Shown here: in pieces, positions 1 through 11,224 of the stretch | Layout of the letters: the number at the start of each line of letters is the position of its first letter | Position numbering within the stretch: the first letter of the stretch is position 1 | NCBI RefSeq assembly: GCF_964340395.1 | Contig: NC_135558.1 | Coordinates: forward strand, 15,700,000 to 15,763,999 | Source: Glandiceps talaboti | Taxonomy: Eukaryota; Hemichordata; Enteropneusta; Spengelidae | DNA length: 64,000 nucleotides | Direction of reading: 5' to 3' | The notes under the pieces: model-generated | Database searches by the model: none | What the model saw: only the letters and a program-made list of their open reading frames with translations | What the model was told of the DNA's origin: nothing | Position numbers and translations under genes: made by a program

Positions 1-683
1 GCAAACAGAAATCTGAGGCCAAGTTTTGCAACGAATGGATACATCATTTGACTCCACCACAACGGCACAAAAATATATTGTGAACAATAAAATAAGTACC
101 AATAGCTCAAAAACCAGTGGCTCAATTTTATCACACTCGCACAGCTCTGAGCGCCTGCGGGGTGTCGGAAAAAATCGATAATCTTTTCAGTAAACTTTGC
201 AACACTGTATAATCAAAATAATTGTACCTGTCAGCGATTTGGGAATAATAATATTACAAATATAGTAAGACTCATTGCAAATATTGTTTTCAGGGAATGT
301 TATCGGCAACATTATAAATCATAACAGAACAGTGTATTGCTTGGTCATGATGCGAGCTGTTCAGACAAATATCGGGGGGGGGGCTACTCCCTTATTTGAG
401 TATACATTGATGTGCGACCTTTTGGGTTCGTTTTCAAGTCATTTGGTCTAAAATGAGGTCAGGGTTTTTTCGAACTCAAGAGTCTAAAACGGATCCACTT
501 TGCATTATATCTGTGGCCATTTGTCCTTTGCCAAATCGTAATTGCCATAAATTGCCCCAAAATGTTGCCTCCTAAGGAAATGTATTTTGTATTTTATTGA
601 CAATAGGACCAACAGGCACCATTCCTCTAAATTGTCTCTCACACAATGCTTTATTATTATATACTATTTAAACCCCTTCACTT

Positions 684-684
<1 letters not shown>
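1..684. other. Non-coding stretch, no gene seen
   Basis: No convincing reading frame or RNA gene is visible. The only feature is a G10 run at 374-383. It precedes the (TAA)n tail of a minus-strand LINE. Confidence 0.6.

Positions 685-748
<64 letters not shown>
685..748. repeat. (TAA)n microsatellite, probable LINE tail
   Basis: About 21 uninterrupted TAA units. On the minus strand it is (TTA)n directly downstream of AATAAAG and the LINE fragment at 749-1738, so it most likely began as the 3' tail of that retrotransposon. Calling it a tail is an inference from position. Confidence 0.9.
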
Positions 749-1738
749 TCTTTATTGTATCTTTATCCAAATCTGGACATCAGACCTATTCACAATAAAG
801 AAGGAAAATAACCTTACAATAATAATACAGAGAAAAACAAAGAAAATACACCTTAGCAGGTGTCAAAAACGGCTTATGTTTAAAATATTTATGTATTTGT
901 TTTTTCGAGGCAGCTGATAGTGTATCGCTGTCTAAGTTTGAAGCATGTGTATGTGTATTTAGCCAATTCTTTAATTATATTCTCATTTTTACTGTTCATT
1001 ATATTAAGGAATTTTTCTGTGTCTGACAAATTTTAAAGTGTGCTAATAATATTTTCTTTCGTCCGTGAACATTTTACAATTTAAGATAAAGTGTTGCTCA
1101 TCTTCAATTTCATTGGTTTGGCACATGGGACATGTTCTACTGGCTATGTCTTGTTTATTGTGTCTACCTGTTTCTATTTTTAGTTTGTGTGAACTTATCC
1201 TTAGATTTGTCAGGGCAGATCTATGGAGAGGATTTTTTATAATGCTTAAATATTTCTCACAAGTAGTATCTTTTTTATTTGTCTATACGTACGGAGTTTA
1301 TTTTTATGGTTTTGTCCTTTGTTATCATTGTATAATATGTATACGGATTGTCTGTCATACAGTTCTTTTAGTTTCTCTTTGACTATATTACTTAATTTAG
1401 AATCACCTTCTGTAGCTATTTATGTCCATTCCTCCTCCATATTTATGAATTTTAAGATCTGCTTGATACCTGTTACCCAGTTTTGTGTCCCCATCCGCTC
1501 CATTTCTATACCCAGTTTGAATGCTTAATTTGCAAGAGAATCTGTTGGTTTCTATTTAATTTTTATCCAATACTTTACTGCCAAATAAAATTAGAGGGCT
1601 ACGTCCTAATTCTAGTAAACATGCTAAATTATGTGATTTGGGGCTAACCTGGAGTAGAAATTTACAGAAACGTGTATGCATTTTTTCAATGGGGTTTGTA
1701 ATATTTGTTAAATTTGTTGTGGATCTATCTTTCCACAC
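749..1738 (-). pseudogene. LINE (non-LTR retrotransposon) C-terminal and 3' UTR fragment
   Basis: Read on the minus strand, 1738-1556 encodes a segment with KFCKFLLQVS followed by LACLLELGRSPL, a pattern seen downstream of the reverse-transcriptase thumb in jockey-like LINEs. Further on, around 1132-1075, the reading CPMCQTNEIEDEQHFILNC gives the CxxC...H....C zinc-knuckle-like motif typical of LINE C-termini. The pieces lie in different frames with stops between them, so the copy is dead. The 3' end carries AATAAAG and the (TTA)n tail. The reverse-transcriptase core is absent. Confidence 0.75.
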
Positions 1739-2885
1739 TAGGGTATTATTTTTCAGTAGTTCTCGTGTCGTAATACGCTGTTCGTATTTTGGCTAGTTGC
1801 CAATTACTACCCATTTACCTTTGACTATATAAGTAATCACATGGTTGATAATTATAAAGTCTAAACACAGTACTCTTCTGTGCCAAGTGTCCAACGTTTT
1901 AAGGTAATGTAGCGGTCAGATATTATCCTACGCCAAATGTTTTGTTGTTTTCTCATATTTCCTACAATGATACCTGAACTGGGTTACTTGGTGACATCGA
2001 AATTAGGTCACATATAAGCTCCATTCACTTGTATGTAACTATGAAACTAAAGCTACATAATTCACATGGGTTGATTTTCGCACTATTATCAAAAATAGAA
2101 TTTATATACAGACAGCAGATACATTTTGCATTTTTTATTTACTTTTTAGAGTAATTTAATAGATTAGTTTATGGATTGTGCGCACAAACTGTGTTGATTG
2201 CAGCACTGCGATTGCGAGAAGTGTATGGATCTTTATGTACTAATATGGACGCTATTTTTGTCATAGATATACCAAATTGCTGCATTAAATAATGTATATT
2301 TCATTCGTAATAAATTCAACGTATTCAATCTAAAGGTATACGTTTATTTTGTTCCTTTCTTATGGATTACTGTTCTGTGTTAAACTCATGGTGATCACCA
2401 GATTGCTTGCGAAATTGACAGAAATTACAAGGATATTCTCTGGCCGTGTGGGTTTTAACATAGACAAGTAATACTTGTTTGTGGTTGTAAGGATAAAGTT
2501 TCTGGTCTCTTCTTGTACACAATGCCTGAAGTGTTAAAAGCAAGATAAGATAACGACTCCATGTAGGGACATTGCCTTTCACGGTATTGAAATGTCAACA
2601 ATATCATGCTACATCACGATTCTGAGTCATGACGAACAGAGTCCAGCACATGACACGGATGCACGCTTGTAAAATTGACGGACGGACAGATAGACAGATG
2701 ATCCCATTCATAGGTCCTTCACCCCTCCTCACATGGGACTCTGCCCATTAACGGCGAAAGACAAACGATTGGATTTCCTTTCCGTTGTAATACGGTTGGT
2801 TGTCACAATACAAAGTTCATAGCGTTTTAAGGTGTTCCATGATCTCCATGGATATCCGTAATTCCTGGTGTAATAAACATACATC
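1728..2885 (+). repeat. Dispersed repeat family A, copy 1
   Basis: About 1.15 kb recurring at 3614-4795 and 6525-7665 in the same orientation. Shared landmarks are the start CTTTCCACACTAGG, CTATATAAGTAATCACATG, CATATAAGCTCCATTCACTTG and, in copies 1 and 2, a right end reading CCATGATCTCCATGGATATC. It abuts or overlaps the LINE fragment to its left. No intact protein is visible, so the class is unknown. Confidence 0.8.
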
Positions 2886-3568
2886 AAAATTTGGCTACCA
2901 AATTCCAGATAGATAAACATGTAAATACAAATTCGTGAATCTTATTTACATGTATATCACATGTACAATTCAACATATATGGCTTCCATTTTGCAATATT
3001 ACATACATCTCAAATCAACGACGAAGTAAAGCTTTTCTGGTCGATATCGCAAGAAAACTAGAGTTAATGAAATTTTGAAATACAACTGCTCCACTATAGG
3101 AAATTATGGTCATAATTGAGTCTAAAGGTGTACCTAGAACCCTTACCACTTGGTAACGTTATAGGGGTACAGATTCTTGATACAATGGCAACCATTTATT
3201 TGACGAGGCAGACTCATTAACCTTTATACAGTAACAAAAGACAGAAACCCAATTCGCAGTAGTAAGTTTATTGACACCAGTTTCACTGTTTTTTGGGTCA
3301 TTCGTAAATCCCCGAATAGAGGTGTCTAGGTTCAGAAAAAGCCGTTTTCATATGTAACTGTTTTGAAAGTTTAAACAAATTAAATATGAAGGACGATGTC
3401 GAGTTCGGTTGGGTTGTCTTGAGTTTAGTGGGTGAGACTATATTATATATCCATGCCTCTAGTGTCTTTGGTGAAACATGTTTTGTCATGCACAACAGCC
3501 CATAACAAGATGTCCAAGATCTAACAAGGGTAGGGTAAAATTAGAGGAAACACTCCGTTTCCAAATCC
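2886..3568. other. Non-coding stretch, no gene seen
   Basis: AT-rich sequence between repeat family A copies 1 and 2. Only short reading frames occur, none with recognisable motifs. Confidence 0.5.
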
Positions 3569-3607
3569 CTTGCACCTCAGACCACCAAACGTGGTCTGAA
3601 GTTGCAC
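3569..3607. mobile_element. Ultrashort palindromic insertion (CTCAGACC type)
   Basis: A 25-bp palindrome (3576-3600) has arms TCAGACCAC/GTGGTCTGA around a 5-6 bp centre. It is bordered by CTTGCAC (3569-3575) and GTTGCAC (3601-3607), which match at 6 of 7 bases and look like a target-site duplication. One of the set described in the findings. Confidence 0.6.
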
Positions 3608-3613
3608 TACGGG

Positions 3614-4795
3614 CACCATCAAGTCCTCTACCCCGACAAATATTAGTAACGGCAATCTTTCCACACTAGGGTATTATTTTTCAGTAGTTCATGTCATAAT
3701 TTACGCTGTTCGTATTTTGGCTATTTGCCACGCTTGTTCTACTACTCCATTTACCTTTGACTATATAAGTAATCACATGCTTGATAAAGTCTAAAAACAA
3801 GTACTAATCTGTGCCAAGTGTCCAAAGTTTTAAGGTAATGTAGCGGTCAGATATCACCCTACGCCAAATGTTTAGTTGTTATTCTCATATTTCCTACGGT
3901 GTTACCTGAACTGGGTTACGTGGTGAAATCGAAATTCGGTCGCATATAAGCTCCATTCACTTGTATGTTACTATGTAACTTATAAAGCTACATATAGTTC
4001 ACATGGGTTGATTTTCGCGCTATTTTCAAAAATAAAATTTATATAGCTACTGCATATTTTCGCATTTTTATTTACTTTTTATGGTAATTTTAATAGATTA
4101 GTTCATGGATTTTGCGCCCAAACTGTGTTGATTGCAGCACTGCGATTGCGAGTAGTGTATATGTATCTATATGCACTAACAACGGTGACGCCCTTTTTGT
4201 CATAGACATACCAATTTCATTCGTACTATATTGAACGTATTGAGTTTAAAGGTATACGTTTAATGTGTTGCTTTCTTCCGAATTATTGTTCTGTGTTAAA
4301 CTCATGGTGATCACCGGATTGTTTGTGAAGTTGGAAGAAAAATCACGAGGGTATTCTCTGGTCGTGTGGGTTTCAAAAGACAAACTTCGCTGTATTCTTT
4401 TTTGGAGTAGTTTGACCTTGTTTCTGGTCTCTTCTCTTACACAATGCCTGCAGTGTTGAATGCAAGATAAGATAACGATTCCACGTACAACAATTGGACA
4501 TTGCTCTTCTCTGTATTCAAATGTCAACGATATCACGCTACATCACGATTCCGAGTTATGATGAACAAAGTTCAGCATTTGACACGGATTAGATGCACGC
4601 CTGTACAGATAGACGAACGGACAAATATATATATGGATCCCATCCATAGGTCCTTCACCCCCTCCTCACGAGACTCGATGGGATTTCCGTTTTAATACGA
4701 TGGTTGGTTGTCACAGTACAAAGTTCATAGCGTTTTAAGGTGTTCCATGATCTCCATGGATATCCGTAATTTCTGGTTTAATCAAAATACACTTT
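3614..4795 (+). repeat. Dispersed repeat family A, copy 2
   Basis: Diverged copy of 1728-2885. It shares with copy 3 the left flank CACCATCA...CAAATATTAGTAAC and with copy 1 the right end near CCATGATCTCCATGG. On the minus strand both this copy and copy 3 keep a 69-96 codon frame with THTTREYPRD-like residues, which suggests a decayed coding part. No family assigned. Confidence 0.8.
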
Positions 4796-5074
4796 GCAAG
4801 CACATCGAGTGAAAATCTTACAAAAGTACTTCTTCCTTAATCTTTTTTGTTCTTCCGTAATGGGGCCTTAAGAGGGAGCAAGGGATTCACTGGGTCACTT
4901 CTTACCAATCGAATCTCAGGGAGGGCTAGATTTTAGAGGATGAGGCTATTGTTTTATTGTAATATCCAACTTTGCATTATTTGGTGATTTTGGCGCCCAA
5001 CCACTGCCAACGCTGTGCCTTAATTTCAGAACATATCAGTCAAATCTTTGCTAACAGTTTAACCATACAGTAAA

Positions 5075-5359
5075 TTAATTGTTAGGTGATGTGAGGAGAG
5101 AGTGGGTCTCATCACAGGAGTGAAAGTGGACGGTAGGTATGATATTGGCCCGTAATAAAGTAGCGAAATGGATGGGGATGTTAACCTCAGTTCTGGCAAT
5201 GTCGATAGTGCGCCCGTGTATTATTTGGGAGTTCTCGCCTACAGCTCTGCCAATTAGATCCAACAAAGGTATTAAATAATTACTGAACGCAGTAACATCA
5301 AAAAAAGTCGCTGTGGTAATGGTACTAATAGTTGGCAAAAACACTGACTTTAAATTCAT
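5075..5359 (-). CDS. Unidentified 94-codon reading frame, possible exon fragment
   Basis: The frame encodes a protein-like sequence with mixed hydrophobic and polar residues (for example LLDLIGRAVGENSQIIHGRT and ANIIPTVHFHSCDETHSL) and no low-complexity runs. I do not recognise a domain. It lies between repeats A and B with no neighbouring exon identified. It could be a chance frame, an isolated exon or a piece of a mobile element. The ATG at 5359 is the first in frame; a stop lies about 6 codons upstream of it. Confidence 0.2.
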   Translation of the reverse strand: MNLKSVFLPTISTITTATFFDVTAFSNYLIPLLDLIGRAVGENSQIIHGRTIDIARTEVNIPIHFATLLRANIIPTVHFHSCDETHSLLTSPNN

Positions 5360-5395
5360 CGATAAGGTGGGATCAAGTCCTTAGTTGGGGTCAGA

Positions 5396-6490
<1,095 letters not shown>

Positions 6491-6524
6491 ACAAATACAT
6501 TAGCTTGGCTGTCATCCAACTCAG

Positions 6525-7665
6525 CACCATCAGGTTCTCTACCCGGACAAATATTAGTAACAAATGTCTTTCCACACTAGGCTATCATTTTTCAGTAGTT
6601 CTTATGTCGTAATACGCGTACGCTGTTCGTACTTTTGGCTATTTGCCACACTTTTTCTCCTACTCCATTTACCTTTGACTATATAAGTAATCACATGCTT
6701 GATAAAGTCTAAAAATAAATACTCTTCTGTGCCTGGTGTCCAAAGTTTTAAGGTAATGTAGCGGTCAGATATCACCCTACGCCAAATGTTTAGTTGTTTT
6801 CTCATATTTCCTACAGTGATACCTGAATTGGCATGGGCTACGTGGTGACATCGAAATTAGGTCGCATATAAGCTCCATTCACTTGTATGTTACTATGTAA
6901 CTATAGCTACATAGTTCACATGGGTTGATTTTCGCGCTATTTTCAAGAATAGAATTTATATAGATACAGCATATTTTCGCATTTTTATTTACTTTTTATG
7001 GTAATTTAATAGATTAGTTTATAGATTTGCGCCCAAACTGTGTCGATTCCATAACTTCGATTGCGAGTAGTGTATGGATCTGTATGCACTAACAGTGACG
7101 CCCTTTTTGTCATAGACATACCAAATTGCTGCATTAAAGGTATATTGCGGTCGTAATGTATTCGATGTATTGAGTCTAAAGGTATACGTTTATTGTGTTG
7201 CTTTCTTACGAATTATTGTTCCATGTTAAACTCATTATAATCACCAGATTGCTTGTGAAGTTGAAAGAAAAATCACGAATATATTCTCTGGTCGTGTGGG
7301 TTTTAAAAGACACACTTCGCTGTATTCTTTGTTCGAGTAGTGTGACCTTGTTTCTGGTCTCATCATGTACTCAGTGCCTGAAGTGTTAAATGCAAGATAA
7401 GATAACAATTCCACGTACGACAATTGGACATTGCCTTTCCTTGTTCTCAATTGTCAACGATATCACGCTACATCACGATCCTGAGTCATGATGAACAAAG
7501 TCCAGCATGTGTCACTGATTAGATGCACGCGTGTACAAATAGACGAACGGACAAATAGACATATAGATCCCATTCATAGGTACTTCTTCCCTCCCCACGG
7601 GACTCTATGTCCATTTCTGGCGAAATACGGACGGTGGGATTCCGTTTTCATACCGTTGATGGCGT
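6525..7665 (+). repeat. Dispersed repeat family A, copy 3
   Basis: Diverged copy of the 1.1-kb family with the same order of landmarks as copies 1 and 2. Its right end differs from theirs after the GGGATTCCGTTTT segment, so it may be truncated there. Confidence 0.8.
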
Positions 7666-8259
7666 CAGCAACACTGGCTTTATATAAAATTGCCACATAA
7701 CAATGCAAAGTTCTTTTGCGAGTTTGTCATTAGGGACTGGTCAATTTATTTAATCTAGGGGCGGTGGATTGAAAGGTGGGGGAGGGGTCACTCGATCTGT
7801 TTTTGAAATTGGCAGTATGGGGGGTCATGCTTTTTGTGAATTGTGGGTAGGGGGTCATTGTGTTTTGGATTGTTATGGAAGAAGAAAATCCTTTTTCTAC
7901 AATAACATATATAGCCTTGTCTGAACTGACTGCACCAGGTACATGTATAATTTATCATTGTCCCTGTTTCTTACATAAAGTCTTTAATATTACTTCACGT
8001 AAGAGTTCAAACATACCTCTGCATGTATTACATAGCTACCACATTAGTTACAGAACATGTCATGTAAATGCTTGGCTGTTTCACATTTAATGCTTCACTT
8101 ATATTGCACTTTGGGGCAAAAGTGAACTTGAAGGTTTCGTAATGGTAATCTTAAGAGATAGTTTATAAAAGAAGTTAATCAATATTAATGCCACTATACC
8201 AATGTTACGGGTCCATTTTTATGTGACAGGGGAAACTCATTTAAAACTTACATTAACTT

Positions 8260-8982
8260 TAGCTTCGAAAACTTTCGAAGCTTTGAAATATTACCTCAAA
8301 GGCTATGGATAACCTAAAAATTGCCTTAACAGAACCAAACATCCTCCAGATCTGCCTGGGGAGACCCCGAGGACTCCTTCACCCCTAGAAGTCACTTTTT
8401 CATTCAAGCAACAATCAGACGCTCCATCCTTTTTAATGTCATAATGGTATTAAACTTTTCTTAAGAATTTTCACCCTATTCCAATTTGAGATGATATTGT
8501 CTTTTAAGGTGTGAAATGTTTGCCAAGATAGTCAAATAACTTAAAACTCCAAACCTCCTTTACTATAATGATGAAGAACATACTTCAACTCTCTGTAAAT
8601 AAGTTATAAATAATAGTTTCTGATACTTGATGGTACTGTCTTGTAAAGGTTGGAAATTATTGCCTGAAAGTGTCGTCATAGCCTAAAAATGGGCTTCAAG
8701 AGTAAAGAAACTCCAGAGCTTCTAGAACCCCCACCCCCACCCCACATACACACAAGAGGTGGACATTTTCCAGTTTCAAGCTCTTCCCCGATCTCTTACT
8801 GCCAAGATGCCATTAAATCTTATTTGAAAAATATGTCAACCTACATTTGTATGTATATTTACTTTTTACATGTTGGTGCTTTCTTGAAAATTATTGTTAG
8901 AAATAAAGTGTCTGCATAGTCTCAAAATTGCCTATTAAGAGTACAAAAAGCTCCAGGACTTCTAGAGGGAGAAGGACCCCCA
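8260..8982 (+). repeat. Diverged minisatellite inside the TTA element
   Basis: Related segments recur with landmarks CCTAAAAATTGCC (about 8319), CCTAAAAATGGGC (8682) and CTCAAAATTGCC (8921), each followed by CTCCAG.-CTTCTAGA-like text and a TCAAGCTCTTCCCC-like segment. The last unit resumes after the LINE at about 10903, showing that the LINE landed within a unit. Spacing is irregular (about 130-240 bp). Confidence 0.6.
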
Positions 8983-10905
8983 TGAGAGATGTGCGTAACT
9001 TTCATAATGCTGCTCGGGATGCTTTCAAAATGTGGGTGGTAAATGGCAGACCCAAATCAGGCCCATTGTTTGGACTCATGTGGAAAACCCGAACTAAATT
9101 TAAACAGGCCCTTATGTAAAAGAGATGAGGGTAAAGCTAGGGCTGATGCCATGGCCAATAACTTAACACTTGGGGGTTCACGTAAGTTTTGGAATTCAGT
9201 GCATATTACGATGGGTGGCCATTCCACTCTTCCAACCAGTGTGGATGGTAGTAATGGTCATGGAAATATAGCAAACATGTGGAAAAAGCATTATGAGAGT
9301 CTACTTAATTCAGTCAAAAACAGTTGTGATAAAGCATTTGTTTTGTCCTCGTTTGACAGAGTTGATTTTCATGATGCAATGGTGGTTACTGCCAATGAGA
9401 TTAAAGAGTGTGTAAACAAACTTGAAAAGGGAAAAGCATGTGGTAATGATGGCATCGCCTCGGAGCACCTGATTTATGCTGACCCTATTCTTATTGTTAT
9501 TTTGAGCTTGTGTTTTACTAGCTTTTTCATTCATGGTTTTTTACCAGAGATATTTATACATGCAGTTATTTGTCCCATTGTGAAAGACAAGTCTAAGGAC
9601 CTTACATCAGCGGATAATTATAGGCCTATCGCATTGGTAACGGCCATTTCGAAATTGTTGGAATTGTGTATTTTATCACGTATTGTAACTTTAATTGAAA
9701 CCAGCGATCTACAATTTGGATTTAAAAGTAACCACTCTACAGATATGTGTATTTTTGTACTCAAAGAAATTATGGATTTTTACAAGAGACATAATACACC
9801 TGTATTTTTGTGTTTCATGGACGCTACAAAGGCTTTTGATAGGATTAATCATTGGACATTATTTAGAAAATTGATTTGTAGGGGCATTCCATCATTTATA
9901 GCCCGCATTTTACATTATTGGTATAGTAAACAATTATTTTTTGTACGTTGGGCTTCTGCAGTGTCAAACCCCTTCAATGTTAGTAATGGTGTGCGACAAG
10001 GTAGCATTATTTCACCTAAGCTTTTTGCCGTATATGTCGATGATCTTAGTACGAAGCTTCAGTCGGCTCGCGCTGGATGTTACTTGGTAAACACTGTCAT
10101 AAACCACTTATTCTATGCAGATGATCTAGTTTTGATCTGTCCTTCAGCGAAAGCATTGCGTAAATTGATAGGTATTTGCGAGCATTATGGAAATGACCAC
10201 GATATTCTCTTTCATACTACCAAAACAGAATGTATGGCTATTTTCCCGAAGTCTTGGAAACCGGGTAGAATTCCCCGCGTATTGCTATATGGCAAACCTC
10301 TGCAGTTTGTGAGTACTAAAAAGTACCTAGGTTATATTGTGTCTTCATCAGGGGAGGACAACGCAGATATACAAAGGCAGCTTCGTTGTGTATATGCTCG
10401 AGCCAATTTGATCGTATGTAACTTCCGTCATTGCTCTCAAAATGTGAAATGTACCCTTTTTAAAAGTTTCCTGTATAGTATGTATTGTATTAACGTGTGG
10501 TGTAACTATAGCACTAAACAGATATCCACCTTGAAAGTGGCCTATCATAATGCATTGCGTTTGATTTTTGATCTTAAACGTGATGTTAGTATCAGTCATA
10601 ATTTTGTAATTAGGAATATCCTCAATTTTACTTCATTGCAACGTAAGTTGTTATATACATTTTGTGAACGTTTAATGGACAGCAAGAATACTGTTATTTA
10701 CAGTTGTGTACATTCTGATTCCTATTTCCATTCTAACTTTTGGAAACACTTTAGGTCGATTCTTTATTAGTGCTTTTTGTACTTTTTAGACTTTAATTCA
10801 TGGAAGGTTTTCACTTCAGTGTTACATTTTAGTGCTTTTTCTTTTCTTTTTATTTGTATGGGCCGCTGGCCTGAAATAAAGAATAATAATAATAATAATC
10901 CATTC
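8983..10905 (+). mobile_element. 5'-truncated LINE (non-LTR retrotransposon) with (AAT)n tail
   Basis: The element starts inside the linker between endonuclease and reverse transcriptase, at residues like NFHNAARDAFKMWVVNG. It runs through a full reverse-transcriptase domain, a short 3' UTR with GAAATAAAG at about 10873 and an (AAT)n tail. Endonuclease sequence is missing, consistent with 5' truncation on insertion. The flanks are two halves of one minisatellite unit of the surrounding TIR element. The clade is not assigned; the RT motifs resemble jockey/CR1-group LINEs. Confidence 0.85.
9043..10770 (+). CDS. LINE reverse transcriptase (partial, ORF2-like)
   Basis: A 575-codon open frame copies LINE RNA into DNA at the target site in intact elements. 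Visible motifs are the palm aspartate in DATKAFDRINHW (from residue 260), the NGVRQGSIISP fingers-palm segment (about 315) and the catalytic YADD at 358-361 followed by LVLICPS. The thumb and a C-terminal region follow to the stop. The true frame upstream is carried by a different frame (8928-9119), so one frameshift lies near 9110; the annotated ATG is therefore not the natural start. Otherwise there is no stop for 1.7 kb, suggesting a fairly young copy. No endonuclease is present. Confidence 0.85.
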   Translation: MADPNQAHCLDSCGKPELNLNRPLCKRDEGKARADAMANNLTLGGSRKFWNSVHITMGGHSTLPTSVDGSNGHGNIANMWKKHYESLLNSVKNSCDKAFVLSSFDRVDFHDAMVVTANEIKECVNKLEKGKACGNDGIASEHLIYADPILIVILSLCFTSFFIHGFLPEIFIHAVICPIVKDKSKDLTSADNYRPIALVTAISKLLELCILSRIVTLIETSDLQFGFKSNHSTDMCIFVLKEIMDFYKRHNTPVFLCFMDATKAFDRINHWTLFRKLICRGIPSFIARILHYWYSKQLFFVRWASAVSNPFNVSNGVRQGSIISPKLFAVYVDDLSTKLQSARAGCYLVNTVINHLFYADDLVLICPSAKALRKLIGICEHYGNDHDILFHTTKTECMAIFPKSWKPGRIPRVLLYGKPLQFVSTKKYLGYIVSSSGEDNADIQRQLRCVYARANLIVCNFRHCSQNVKCTLFKSFLYSMYCINVWCNYSTKQISTLKVAYHNALRLIFDLKRDVSISHNFVIRNILNFTSLQRKLLYTFCERLMDSKNTVIYSCVHSDSYFHSNFWKHFRSILY

Positions 10906-11224
10906 TCAAGCTTTCCCCTATCTTTCACGGTCTAGATGTTATTAAACTTGATTATGAATATATGTACCCTGTGTTGTCAATACTTGCTATCCCAGGATCT
11001 TGTAAAGTATTTGTGAGACAGTCAAGCAGTCCACATTGAGTCACGATAAAAAAAATACCTGTTATTTGAATATGGTATATGGGGAGGGTCATCGTGTTTT
11101 AGAATTAAGTTATAGGTTGGTCAGCCTGTTTTTGGCTTTACAGATGGGGGGTGTCAGTTACTTTTTGTCGGCCTGATGGCAAAGTCCAACCCCCATCCCC
11201 AGGCTGGAGAAACTGACCGGTCCC

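Larger units (their letters stand above)
7733..11224. mobile_element. TIR DNA element with TTA target duplication, PIF/Harbinger-like, split by a LINE
   Basis: The left end GGGACTGGTCAATTTATTTA and the reverse complement of the right end GGGACCGGTCAGTTTCTCCA form an imperfect terminal inverted repeat of about 30 bp. TTA stands directly outside both ends (7730-7732 and 11225-11227). A 3-bp TWA duplication with GGG-initial ends is the known signature of PIF/Harbinger elements. No transposase is visible. The interior is a diverged minisatellite with a later LINE insertion at about 8983-10905, so the element itself is about 1.57 kb and non-autonomous. Confidence 0.6.

Noticed and set aside
8267-8290. 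Palindrome AGCTTCGAAA..TTTCGAAGCT
   Set aside because: No 7-bp flanking duplication and different ends, so not counted with the ultrashort insertions.
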